Shown: positions 6,928 through 13,221 of the stretch, in pieces
Layout of the letters: every line of letters starts with the position of its first letter
Numbering within the stretch: position 1 is the stretch's first letter
Source: an uncultured Anaerolineae bacterium
Lineage (GTDB): Bacteria; Chloroflexota; Anaerolineae; CG2-30-64-16
Reading direction: 5' to 3'
DNA length: 43,117 bases
Assembly: GCA_937124585.1 (NCBI GenBank)
Contig: CAKZKT010000124.1
Span: 10,001-53,117 of the forward strand
Made by a program: the position numbers and the translations under genes
Notes under the pieces: model-generated
Told to the model about the DNA's origin: nothing
What the model saw: only the letters and a program-made list of their open reading frames with translations
Databases searched by the model: none

Positions 6928-7797
6928 ATGGAAAATCTCATTCCCCACTTCGTCGAATTGATTCGCCGCGCTGCGACCGATCTGCCGGCAGATGTCGAGG
7001 CGGCACTGCGTCGCGCCCATGATCAGGAGGAACCCGGCTCGGCCGGCCAGGGCGCGCTGGCCGTGATCCTCGAAAACGTGCGCATGTCGCGCGCCTCCTC
7101 GACGCCGATTTGTCAGGACACCGGCACGCCCATCTTCTACGTGTACTATCCGGCGGGCTGGTCTACCCTCGCCCTGAAGAAACAGATCCGCGAGGCGGTT
7201 GCCGAGGCGACGGCGAAAGCCTATCTGCGGCCGAATTCGGTGGAAACCCTCAGCGGCCGGAACACGGGCAACAACCTGGGCGACGATTTCCCCTACTTTC
7301 ACTTCGAGGAATGGGAAGAAGACTATCTGAAGGTAGATCTGATGCTCAAAGGCGGCGGCTGCGAGAACGTCGGCGCGCAATACAGCCTGCCCGACACGCG
7401 GCTAGACGCGGACCGTGACCTGGAGGGGGTGCGCCGCGCCGTGCTCGATGCCGTCCATCAGGCCCAGGGCTTGGGCTGCGCGCCGGCGGTCATCGGCGTG
7501 GCGGTGGGAGGCGATCGGGCATCGAGCTACATCAAGTCGAAAGAGCAATTCTACCGGCCGCTGGACGACATCAACCCGGATCCACGCCTTGCTGCGCTCG
7601 AAAAACGCCTGACCGAAGAAGCCAACATGCTCGGCATCGGCCCGATGGGCTTCGGCGGCAAGACGACGGTGCTCTCCGTCAAAATAGACTCGCTGGAACG
7701 CCTGCCGGCCAGCTATTTCGTCACCGCCTCGTACATGTGCTGGGCCGACCGGCGTCGTACACTGATCTATCGGGATGGCGCGGTGACGATCGAGTGA
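6928..7797 (+). CDS. Class I fumarate hydratase, alpha subunit
   Basis: The iron-sulfur half of a two-subunit fumarase (fumarate to malate, TCA cycle); tartrate dehydratase is the close alternative. The 289-aa protein has the three cysteines expected to hold the [4Fe-4S] cluster: C62 (PICQDTGTP), C145 (GGGCENVG) and C184 (GLGCAPAVIG). The ATG at 6928 follows CAGGAG at normal spacing. It lies 42 bp after the ANTAR regulator, and the beta subunit follows after 142 bp. In enterobacteria the two parts are fused as FumA. The cluster would be oxygen-sensitive, which may be relevant to the thiol-redox genes downstream. Confidence 0.93.
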   Translation: MENLIPHFVELIRRAATDLPADVEAALRRAHDQEEPGSAGQGALAVILENVRMSRASSTPICQDTGTPIFYVYYPAGWSTLALKKQIREAVAEATAKAYLRPNSVETLSGRNTGNNLGDDFPYFHFEEWEEDYLKVDLMLKGGGCENVGAQYSLPDTRLDADRDLEGVRRAVLDAVHQAQGLGCAPAVIGVAVGGDRASSYIKSKEQFYRPLDDINPDPRLAALEKRLTEEANMLGIGPMGFGGKTTVLSVKIDSLERLPASYFVTASYMCWADRRRTLIYRDGAVTIE

Positions 7798-7939
7798 GAC
7801 GTGATGCGTCCGCGGTCAGGCGTGAAACGCGATGCAGCAGCGCGCAAGTACGCGAATCTGTTCGCACATCCGCAATGATGCCTGACATCTGCCGTCCGGT
7901 ATATCACGTTTTACGCAACCCGTTCGACGGAGCAATCCC

Positions 7940-8572
7940 ATGCCCACATTCGACCTGCACGTTCCCATCAACGAAGCCGACATTCGGGCGCTGCACATCG
8001 GCGATCAGGTACGGCTATACGGCACCGTGATCACCGCGCGCGATGCGGCGCACAAATACATCATGGACACCTTCATCCATCCGCCGGCCATTCCCGAAAG
8101 CGAACGCGGCCTGTACGAGGAGCTGAAACGGCTGTGGCGCGGTGGGATAATCTACCATTGTGGCCCGGTGGTCAGCCGCGATGCCGAGGGGCGGTGGCAT
8201 TTCGTGGCGGCCGGCCCCACCACCAGCATCCGCGAGGAGCCCTACGAGGCCGATGTGATCGCCCATTTCGGGGTGCGCGGCGTGATCGGCAAGGGCGGCA
8301 TGGGGCCAAAGACGCTGGCCGCCTGTCAGCAACATGGAGCGGTCTACCTGCACGCCGTCGGCGGCGCGGCCACGCTCATCGCCAGCGCTGTCAAAGAAGT
8401 GCTGGCCGTCTTCAAAAAAGAGGAATTCGGCGTGCCCGAAGCATTCTGGGTCGTGCGCGTCGAAGCATTTCCTGCGGTCGTGACCATGGACGCCCACGGC
8501 CAGAGCCTGCACGAGACGATGCTCGCGGCCTCGGCGCAGCGGCTGGCAAAGTTGATCGGCCGCCATTCATAG
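7940..8572 (+). CDS. Class I fumarate hydratase, beta subunit
   Basis: The C-terminal half of the two-subunit class I hydro-lyase; 210 aa, normal for the family. Diagnostic segments are GDQVRLYGTVITARDAAH near the N-terminus, the substrate-loop region RDAEGRWHFVAAGPTTSIRE, and GVRGVIGKGGMGPKTL. The ATG at 7940 has GGAG six bases upstream. The 142-bp gap after the alpha subunit holds no further gene and no clear terminator, so the two are probably cotranscribed. Whether fumarate or tartrate is the substrate cannot be decided from sequence alone. Confidence 0.92.
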   Translation: MPTFDLHVPINEADIRALHIGDQVRLYGTVITARDAAHKYIMDTFIHPPAIPESERGLYEELKRLWRGGIIYHCGPVVSRDAEGRWHFVAAGPTTSIREEPYEADVIAHFGVRGVIGKGGMGPKTLAACQQHGAVYLHAVGGAATLIASAVKEVLAVFKKEEFGVPEAFWVVRVEAFPAVVTMDAHGQSLHETMLAASAQRLAKLIGRHS

Positions 8573-8580
8573 GGGCAGCG

Positions 8581-8625
8581 CCTCTGTGGCCGCCCCTTCC
8601 ATGCCCGCCTGGGCGGCTACAGAGG
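8581..8625. repeat. Long hairpin between convergent genes (REP-like or terminator)
   Basis: Arms CCTCTGTGGCCGCCC (8581-8595) and GGGCGGCTACAGAGG (8611-8625) pair over 15 positions with one G-T wobble around a 15-nt loop. There is no T-run on either strand. The position between convergent stop codons suits a bidirectional terminator, but the sequence also looks like a dispersed palindromic repeat. Confidence 0.6.
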
Positions 8626-8633
8626 GATCGTGC

Positions 8634-8825
8634 CTACAGCCCTGGCAGCCGATCGGGATCGCCGCAGTGACGGCGCTCGACTTCCTGCACGCGCTGGCGC
8701 AGACGCCGCGCAAAATCGAGCGCAGCGGCCGCATCCTCGTCCTGCACGATCATCTTCAGCTCCACGACCTCTTCCGGCGAGAGCGCAATGGCGATTTTCG
8801 GCGGCTTGATCAGATTCAGATTCAT
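8634..8825 (-). CDS. Small conserved-looking hypothetical protein (63 aa)
   Basis: A 63-aa acidic/basic mixed protein starting MNLNLIKPPKIAIALSPEE, with a predicted helix rich in charged residues (DAAAALDFARRLRQRVQEVE) and one cysteine near the end. The ATG at 8825 is chosen over upstream starts because AGAGG lies seven bases before it. It is convergent with the fumarase and divergent from the csoR-like gene, sharing a 140-bp intergenic region with it that contains the palindromic operator. I do not recognise a family. No membrane segment or secretion signal is visible. Coding status is supported by the ribosome-binding site and a plausible soluble composition. Confidence 0.6.
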   Translation of the reverse strand: MNLNLIKPPKIAIALSPEEVVELKMIVQDEDAAAALDFARRLRQRVQEVERRHCGDPDRLPGL

Positions 8826-8873
8826 CTCGCGCCTCTGATACTCCGGGCATCCCGACACCGACCGGCGCGCAAT

Positions 8874-8901
8874 TTGACGATGGCGTCGAGTGCGGTATAC
8901 T
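8874..8901 (+). promoter_or_regulatory. Promoter of the csoR-like operon
   Basis: TTGACG (8874-8879), 16 nt, TATACT (8896-8901). The -10 box is embedded in the left arm of the palindrome at 8896-8919, the standard arrangement for a repressor-controlled promoter. Confidence 0.65.
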
Positions 8902-8919
8902 ATACCCCAGTATAGTGTA
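8896..8919. promoter_or_regulatory. Palindromic operator, probably for the CsoR-like repressor
   Basis: ACTATAC (8899-8905) and GTATAGT (8910-8916) form a perfect inverted repeat around CCCA, extending to 10-bp arms with one mismatch. CsoR/RcnR/FrmR-family repressors usually bind AT-flanked palindromes with a C/G-rich centre. The site overlaps the -10 box of the operon that encodes such a repressor. Autoregulation is the inference. Confidence 0.65.
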
Positions 8920-8965
8920 GGGAGATGCGCCGTGTCAAATCGGCGCGCAAACGGAAAAGCCGAAA

Positions 8966-9235
8966 ATGCAAGCACGCTCGCCAGATGTCAAAAACGAGCT
9001 CACCGTTCGCCTGCGCCGGATCGAGGGCCAGGTGCGCGGGGTGTTGCGCATGGTCGAAGAGGATCGCGAGTGGCCGGAAATCCTGCAGCAGATGAACGCC
9101 GTCCGCGCCGCATTGCACCAGGCCAGCCTCGTGGCCGCGCGCGACTACGCCGGCCGTTGCCTGGAGGATGCCAGCCCCGAACAGCGCGAGGCCATCCTGG
9201 ACAATCTGATCGCGGCGTTGGGCAAGCTGGACTGA
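8966..9235 (+). CDS. CsoR/RcnR-family transcriptional repressor with unusual ligand set
   Basis: An 89-aa all-helical DNA-binding repressor of the DUF156 family, recognised by RLRRIEGQVRGVLRMVEED and the NAVRAAL helix. Numbering coincides with mycobacterial CsoR, in which C36, H61 and C65 bind Cu(I). Here these positions are W36, Y61 and C65, so only one ligand remains. A lone H51 is the nearest other candidate. Copper sensing by the classical site is therefore unlikely. A single-cysteine thiol or electrophile sensor, or another inducer, is inferred. The promoter and palindromic operator lie about 50-90 bp upstream. The SD for the next small gene overlaps its stop codon. Thioredoxin and an ECF sigma pair follow. 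Confidence 0.88.
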   Translation: MQARSPDVKNELTVRLRRIEGQVRGVLRMVEEDREWPEILQQMNAVRAALHQASLVAARDYAGRCLEDASPEQREAILDNLIAALGKLD

Positions 9236-9244
9236 GGGTACGCC

Positions 9245-9319
9245 ATGAGTCAGGCGGATCTATTGTTTGGCTTTCTGGTCATCTGGGGGCTGATCATGCT
9301 TTTCGGGCGAGGCAACTGA
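9245..9319 (+). CDS. 24-residue predicted membrane peptide
   Basis: A very short reading frame, MSQADLLFGFLVIWGLIMLF plus GRGN. It is almost entirely one hydrophobic helix with a charged/polar cap at each end. GAGG overlapping the csoR-like stop codon lies seven bases before the ATG, indicating translational coupling. It lies between the repressor and thioredoxin, all in the same direction. I do not recognise it. It could be a small membrane regulator or subunit, or a by-product. The good ribosome-binding site and the exact helix length support a real gene. Confidence 0.55.
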   Translation: MSQADLLFGFLVIWGLIMLFGRGN

Positions 9320-9403
9320 GCGGCGCAGAACACATGTCGGCCCCGTGCGGGTCGCACAAACGACGATGAGCCGGTCGAAGCCGGCGGAAAAGAGGAATAA
9401 CCG

Positions 9404-9787
9404 ATGGCATTGCTGAAAAACCTGTTCGGCGGGAAAAAAGACGCCGCCGAAGAAACGACCTCGGCGGTGGAACCACGCCACCTGACCGGCGAGGAATTCG
9501 ACGCGCTCCTGCGCGAGGCGACCGTGCCGGTCGTCGTGGACTTTTGGGCCGAATGGTGTGGGCCATGTCGCGCCATCGCGCCGGCGGTTGCAGCCCTGGC
9601 CACCGAATTCCAGGGGCGGGCGCTGGTCGGCAAACTGAACGCCGATGACTACCCGGAGATCCTGATGCGCTACGGCATCATGGGCATCCCCACCCTGATC
9701 TTCTTCAAAGGCGGAGAAGAAGTGGATCGCATCATCGGTTTCACCAGCTACGGTATGCTGAAAAGCAAACTCGAACGGCTCTTGTAA
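9404..9787 (+). CDS. Thioredoxin
   Basis: A 127-aa thioredoxin-fold disulfide reductase with active site WCGPC (C52, C55) after VVVDFWAE, and the cis-proline segment GIMGIPTLIFF. An extra N-terminal stretch of about 25 residues (MALLKNLFGGKKDAAEE) precedes the fold. It is basic/amphipathic and not a signal peptide, so the protein is probably cytoplasmic or loosely membrane-associated. The ATG at 9404 follows GAGGA. It lies between a cysteine-containing CsoR-like repressor and an ECF sigma/zinc anti-sigma pair, which suggests control by thiol-redox state. Confidence 0.94.
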   Translation: MALLKNLFGGKKDAAEETTSAVEPRHLTGEEFDALLREATVPVVVDFWAEWCGPCRAIAPAVAALATEFQGRALVGKLNADDYPEILMRYGIMGIPTLIFFKGGEEVDRIIGFTSYGMLKSKLERLL

Positions 9788-9836
9788 ACCGCCCGTGATC
9801 CTTCGTCTGTAACCCCGCAAGCGAACGGCGCATCCA

Positions 9837-10478
9837 ATGGAGCAAAAGCCCGGCGCACCCTATCCTACAGAGGCCGACCTGATCCGGGCGCTGCAAGCCC
9901 GCGATCAATCCGCCTATGCGGAGCTGGTGGAACGCTATTCGCCGACCATCTACAACCTCGCCCTGCGCATGATGAACGACCGCGAAGAGGCGGAAGAGGT
10001 CTTGCAGGAAACGTTCCTGAGCGCATTCCGGGCAGTACAGCGCTTCGAAGGCCGCAGCCAGCTGAGCACCTGGCTCTACCGCATCGCGTACAACGCGGCG
10101 CTGATGCGGCTGCGCAAGCGCCAGCTGCCCACCACGTCCATGGACGAACCGGCCCAGAACGAAGAGGGTGACATCATGCCCCGACAACTCGTGGACTGGA
10201 CGGGCCGGCCGGACGAGATGCTGCTCGCCAGCGAACTGCGGCGAGTGTTGGACGACGCTGTAGCCAGCCTGCCGGAGACATTGCGCAGCGTTTTCACCCT
10301 GCGCGACATCGAAGGGCTGTCCACGGCAGAAACCGCAGAGGTGCTGGGCCTCACCGAGACCAACGTCAAGGTGCGACTGCATCGGGCGCGGCTGGCGCTG
10401 CGCGAGCGACTCAGCAGCTACTTTGCTGCGGTAGATGCGGTCAGAGGGGCGCAGGCGGGGAGAGCCTATGTCGGTTGA
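9837..10478 (+). CDS. ECF sigma factor (RpoE-like)
   Basis: A 213-aa alternative sigma factor. Region 2 (YAELVERYSPTIYNLALRMM, then EEVLQETFLSAFRAV and STWLYRIAYNAALMRLRKR) and region 4 (LPETLRSVFTLRDIEGLS, then TETNVKVRLHRARLALRERL) are both complete. The ATG at 9837 has no strong ribosome-binding site, so translation may depend on thioredoxin upstream (49-bp gap). The next gene overlaps it by 11 bp, the usual sigma/anti-sigma arrangement. The promoter motif it recognises cannot be deduced here. Confidence 0.94.
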   Translation: MEQKPGAPYPTEADLIRALQARDQSAYAELVERYSPTIYNLALRMMNDREEAEEVLQETFLSAFRAVQRFEGRSQLSTWLYRIAYNAALMRLRKRQLPTTSMDEPAQNEEGDIMPRQLVDWTGRPDEMLLASELRRVLDDAVASLPETLRSVFTLRDIEGLSTAETAEVLGLTETNVKVRLHRARLALRERLSSYFAAVDAVRGAQAGRAYVG

Positions 10479-10725
10479 ATGCCACGAACATCTGGACTGC
10501 CTGTCTGACTACATAGACGGCGAACTCGACCCAACGTTGTGCGCGGAGATCGAGCACCACATGGCTGCCTGCGGCGACTGCCGCATCGTCGTGGACACCC
10601 TGCGCAAGACGGTGAGCCTCTATCGCAACTACGGCCACGAAGAAGTGCCCGAGGACGCGAAAGAGCGGCTATATGCCGTGCTGAAGCTGGCATACCGTGC
10701 GGACGACCAGGAGGCCAGCACCTGA
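10468..10725 (+). CDS. Soluble zinc-binding anti-sigma factor (ZAS/zf-HC2 type)
   Basis: An 85-aa protein with the ZAS signature HHMAACGDC (H31-x3-C35-x2-C38), plus further candidate ligands H6, H8 and C11. It contains five cysteines (C5, C11, C25, C35, C38) and no transmembrane helix, so it is a cytosolic anti-sigma like RsrA or ChrR rather than a membrane-bound one. It should bind and silence the sigma factor encoded immediately upstream (11-bp overlap). In RsrA, disulfide formation releases zinc and sigma, and thioredoxin resets the switch. The adjacent thioredoxin makes the same logic plausible here, though this is inference. Confidence 0.88.
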   Translation: MSVECHEHLDCLSDYIDGELDPTLCAEIEHHMAACGDCRIVVDTLRKTVSLYRNYGHEEVPEDAKERLYAVLKLAYRADDQEAST

Positions 10726-10766
10726 CCGCTCTGCTCGCTCTCGGCCCCTGATCTGCGGCCCGTAAT

Positions 10767-10795
10767 TTGCCAAAAACCCGCTTTTGCGCTATATT
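10767..10795 (+). promoter_or_regulatory. Promoter of tRNA-Val
   Basis: TTGCCA (10767-10772), 17 nt, TATATT (10790-10795), ending 12 bp before the mature tRNA 5' end. It lies in the 82-bp gap after the anti-sigma gene. Confidence 0.6.
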
Positions 10796-10807
10796 TAAAT
10801 TTGTTCA

Positions 10808-10881
10808 GGGCGGTTAGCTCAGCTGGCCAGAGCGCGGCGTTGACATCGCCGAGGTCAGAGGTTCAAACCCTCTACCGCCCA
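10808..10881 (+). tRNA. tRNA-Val (GAC)
   Basis: A complete cloverleaf: acceptor GGGCGGT/ACCGCCC, D-stem GCTC/GAGC, anticodon stem CGGCG/CGCCG around loop TTGACAT, and T-arm AGAGG/CCTCT with loop TTCAAAC. The anticodon GAC reads GUC valine codons. The discriminator is A and CCA is not encoded. It is expressed from its own promoter. Confidence 0.95.
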
Positions 10882-10900
10882 CTGACAACACAGCACAAAG

Positions 10901-11178
10901 CGTAGACTGGGACGAGTAGGCGGCGTACACGCGCCAGAGAGGGCAGGTCACCGGCTGTAAGCTTGCCTCGCCAACGGCCGTCGAAAACCCCCCAGGAGCG
11001 GACGCCTCAAATCGGTGCCACGGTCATGGCAATCATCGTCAACCGACCGCCGTTGCGCCGAGAGTATGGTGTCCCGGCCGGCCCCGTTACGGCCTCGTGA
11101 GATGATCCTGTTCTGCCGAGCGGGATCAATTTGGGTGGAACCGCGAGCTCTTCGCCCCAACAGGCGAAGAGCTTTTTT
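10901..11178 (+). promoter_or_regulatory. T-box riboswitch (threonyl) upstream of thrS
   Basis: The T-box antiterminator motif GGGTGGAACCGCG is at 11133-11145 and is followed by a terminator hairpin with arms AGCTCTTCGCC/GGCGAAGAGCT and a T-run ending at 11178. Stem I closes by CTGGG (10907-10911) with CCCAG (10991-10995). An AGTA element is near 10915 and AGAGAGG lies in the distal part. Within the 3' side, GAAA precedes ACC (10987-10989), a threonine codon and the likely specifier. Uncharged tRNA-Thr(GGU) would favour antitermination and thrS expression. Confidence 0.88.
11146..11178 (+). terminator. T-box terminator of thrS
   Basis: An 11-bp GC-rich hairpin (AGCTCTTCGCC / GGCGAAGAGCT) with a short loop (CCAACA) followed by six T. 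It competes with the antiterminator formed by the TGGAACCGCG bulge. Confidence 0.85.
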
Positions 11179-11179
11179 G

Positions 11180-11211
11180 TTGGATCGAAGAGGAGTTGGA
11201 TCGAAGAGGAG
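11180..11211 (+). repeat. Exact 16-bp tandem duplication carrying the thrS ribosome-binding site
   Basis: TTGGATCGAAGAGGAG occurs twice with no gap (11180-11195 and 11196-11211). Each copy ends in AGAGGAG, and the second continues into GGTGATC and the thrS ATG at 11218. It follows directly on the T-box terminator T-run. Confidence 0.9.
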
Positions 11212-11217
11212 GTGATC

Positions 11218-13032
11218 ATGTCCGAAAAACGTCAGGCAACAGCAGACGAATTCCTGCAACGGCTGCGCCACTCCGCGGCGCACGTGATGGCCGAGGCAGT
11301 ATTGCAGCTGTATCCGAATGCCAAAATCGCGATCGGCCCGGCGATTGATACGGGCTTCTACTACGACTTCGACCTCGGCACCGACGAACAGGGCCGCCCG
11401 CGCACCTTCACCGCCGAAGACCTGGCCGAGATCGAAAAGCGCATGCGCCAGATCATCGCCGACAAACACCCGTTCATCTATCGGCAGGTGAGCGCCGACG
11501 AAGCGCGCCAGATCTTCGCCGACCAGCCGTACAAGCTGGAGCTGATCGCCGGCCTCGACCAGGGCGGCCTGGACGAAGACGGCAACGTGACCGACGAGCG
11601 CGTGGTCATCAGCACCTATCGGCACAACACCTTCGAGGACCTGTGCCGCGGCCCGCACCTGGAGCACACCGGACAGATCCCGGCCGACGCGTTCAAGCTG
11701 ATGACCGTGGCCGGCGCGTATTGGCGCGGGGACGAGCACAACCCGATGCTCCAGCGCATCTACGGCACGGCCTGGCGCAACAAAGCCCAGCTCGACGCCT
11801 ATCTGCACAAGCTGGAAGAGGCCAAACGGCGCGATCATCGCCGACTGGGCAAAGATCTCGACCTGTTCAGCACCAATCCGGACGAGGTCGGCGGTGGCCT
11901 GGTACTCTGGCACCCGAAGGGTGGACTGATGCGCCATCTGGCCGAAGAATTCTGCAAACAGGAACACCTCGCCGCGGGCTACGACCTGGTCTACACACCG
12001 CACATCGGCCGGGCACTCTTGTGGGAGACGAGCGGGCATCTGGACTTCTACCGAGAAAACATGTACGCGCCCATTGAGATCGAAGGCCAGGAATTCTATC
12101 TGAAGCCGATGAACTGCCCGTTCCACATCCACATCTACAAAAGCCGCACGCGCTCCTATCGCGACCTGCCGATGCGCTACGCCGAGTGGGGCACGGTCTA
12201 TCGCTTCGAGCGCAGCGGCGTGCTGCACGGGCTGACGCGCGTGCGCGGCTTCACCCAGGACGACGCCCATCTCTTCTGCCGGCCCGATCAGATGCCGGGG
12301 GAGATAGATCGCGTGCTGCACTTCTGTCTGCACATTCTGGCCGGCTTCGGCTTCACCGAATTCCACGCCTATCTGAGCACGCGGCCCGAGAAACGCGTGG
12401 GCGAAGATGCGCGGTGGGAAGCGGCCGAACAGGCCCTGCGCGCAGCGCTCGAACGGGCCGGCATTCCCTTCGAGGTGGATGAGGGCGGCGGCGCGTTCTA
12501 CGGGCCGAAGATTGACCTGAAGATGCTGGATGCCCTCGACCGCGAATGGCAGCTGAGCACGATCCAGTTCGACTTCAACCTGCCCGACAAATTCGACCTG
12601 ACGTATGTCGGCGAGGATGGCCAGGAACATCGGCCGTACATGATCCATCGGGCACTGCTGGGCAGCATGGAGCGCTTCTTCGGCGTCCTGATCGAGCACT
12701 ATGGCGGCGCCTTCCCGGTCTGGATCTCGCCGATCCAGGCCACGATCATCCCGATCGCCGATCGCCATATCGAGGCCGCGCAGCAGGCCGCGCAGCAGCT
12801 CAAAGCGGCCGGGCTGCGCGTGGAAGTGGACGACAGCAACGAACGCATGAACGCGAAGATCCGCAACGCGCAGCTGCAAAAGATCCCCTACATGCTCGTG
12901 ATCGGCGACCGAGAAGCGGCAGAGGGCACGGTGAACGTTCGGCTGCGTACCGGCGAGCAGCGCGGCACGCTCCCGATCGGCGAATTCATCGCCTATGCCC
13001 AGGACGTGATCCGCAGGAAAACGCTCATCTGA
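11218..13032 (+). CDS. thrS: Threonyl-tRNA synthetase
   Basis: Charges tRNA-Thr and edits mischarged Ser-tRNA. The 604-aa protein begins directly with the editing domain (H18-x3-H22 in RHSAAHVMAEAV, later CRGPHLEH). It continues with the class II catalytic core (motif 2 YRFERSGVLHGLTRVRGF, with QDDAHLF following) and the C-terminal anticodon-binding domain (from about residue 510). The usual N-terminal TGS domain of about 60 residues is absent; the T-box terminator and duplicated ribosome-binding site leave no room for it. The ATG at 11218 follows AGAGGAGG. Expression is controlled by the upstream T-box. A strong terminator follows. Confidence 0.96.
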   Translation: MSEKRQATADEFLQRLRHSAAHVMAEAVLQLYPNAKIAIGPAIDTGFYYDFDLGTDEQGRPRTFTAEDLAEIEKRMRQIIADKHPFIYRQVSADEARQIFADQPYKLELIAGLDQGGLDEDGNVTDERVVISTYRHNTFEDLCRGPHLEHTGQIPADAFKLMTVAGAYWRGDEHNPMLQRIYGTAWRNKAQLDAYLHKLEEAKRRDHRRLGKDLDLFSTNPDEVGGGLVLWHPKGGLMRHLAEEFCKQEHLAAGYDLVYTPHIGRALLWETSGHLDFYRENMYAPIEIEGQEFYLKPMNCPFHIHIYKSRTRSYRDLPMRYAEWGTVYRFERSGVLHGLTRVRGFTQDDAHLFCRPDQMPGEIDRVLHFCLHILAGFGFTEFHAYLSTRPEKRVGEDARWEAAEQALRAALERAGIPFEVDEGGGAFYGPKIDLKMLDALDREWQLSTIQFDFNLPDKFDLTYVGEDGQEHRPYMIHRALLGSMERFFGVLIEHYGGAFPVWISPIQATIIPIADRHIEAAQQAAQQLKAAGLRVEVDDSNERMNAKIRNAQLQKIPYMLVIGDREAAEGTVNVRLRTGEQRGTLPIGEFIAYAQDVIRRKTLI

Positions 13033-13066
13033 CGCCCCGCGCGCGGGCCGGTCTCCGACCGTGCCC

Positions 13067-13104
13067 GCCGCAGGCGAAGCCATTTGCCCTGCGGCTGCTT
13101 TTTT
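13067..13104 (+). terminator. Terminator of thrS, overlapping the infC -35 box
   Basis: GCCGCAGG (13067-13074) pairs with CCTGCGGC (13088-13095), followed by TGC and six T (13099-13104). The last two T are also the first bases of the next promoter. Confidence 0.75.
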
Positions 13105-13131
13105 GACACCAGATGCTCGTTATGATATAGT
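13103..13131 (+). promoter_or_regulatory. Promoter of infC-rpmI-rplT
   Basis: TTGACA (13103-13108), 17 nt, TATAGT (13126-13131), near consensus. Its -35 is formed partly by the T-run of the thrS terminator, so the two units are directly joined. Confidence 0.75.
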
Positions 13132-13143
13132 TGTAGTTGAATT

Positions 13144-13200
13144 CCGGCTGCCGATGGCCAAACAGCCGGCGACCATCAGAAAGATGCCTGTGGCCAGGCA
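13144..13200 (+). promoter_or_regulatory. Structured 5' leader of infC
   Basis: Two perfect stem-loops lie between the promoter and the GTG start: CCGGCTG/CAGCCGG (13144-13150 with 13163-13169) and TGCCTG/CAGGCA (13185-13190 with 13195-13200, loop TGGC). infC-rpmI-rplT leaders are often autoregulated by L20 or by attenuation. Which applies here cannot be told. Confidence 0.45.
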
Positions 13201-13221
13201 ATCATCCTGAGAAAGAGGCTA

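Noticed and set aside
8134-8670. A 178-codon plus-strand frame overlapping fumarase beta
   Set aside because: Out of frame with the well-conserved fumarase subunit, Arg/Gly-rich and without motifs.
10948-13083. A 711-codon open frame on the minus strand across thrS
   Set aside because: It runs antisense to an unmistakable threonyl-tRNA synthetase and T-box, shows no protein signature and arises from high GC content.
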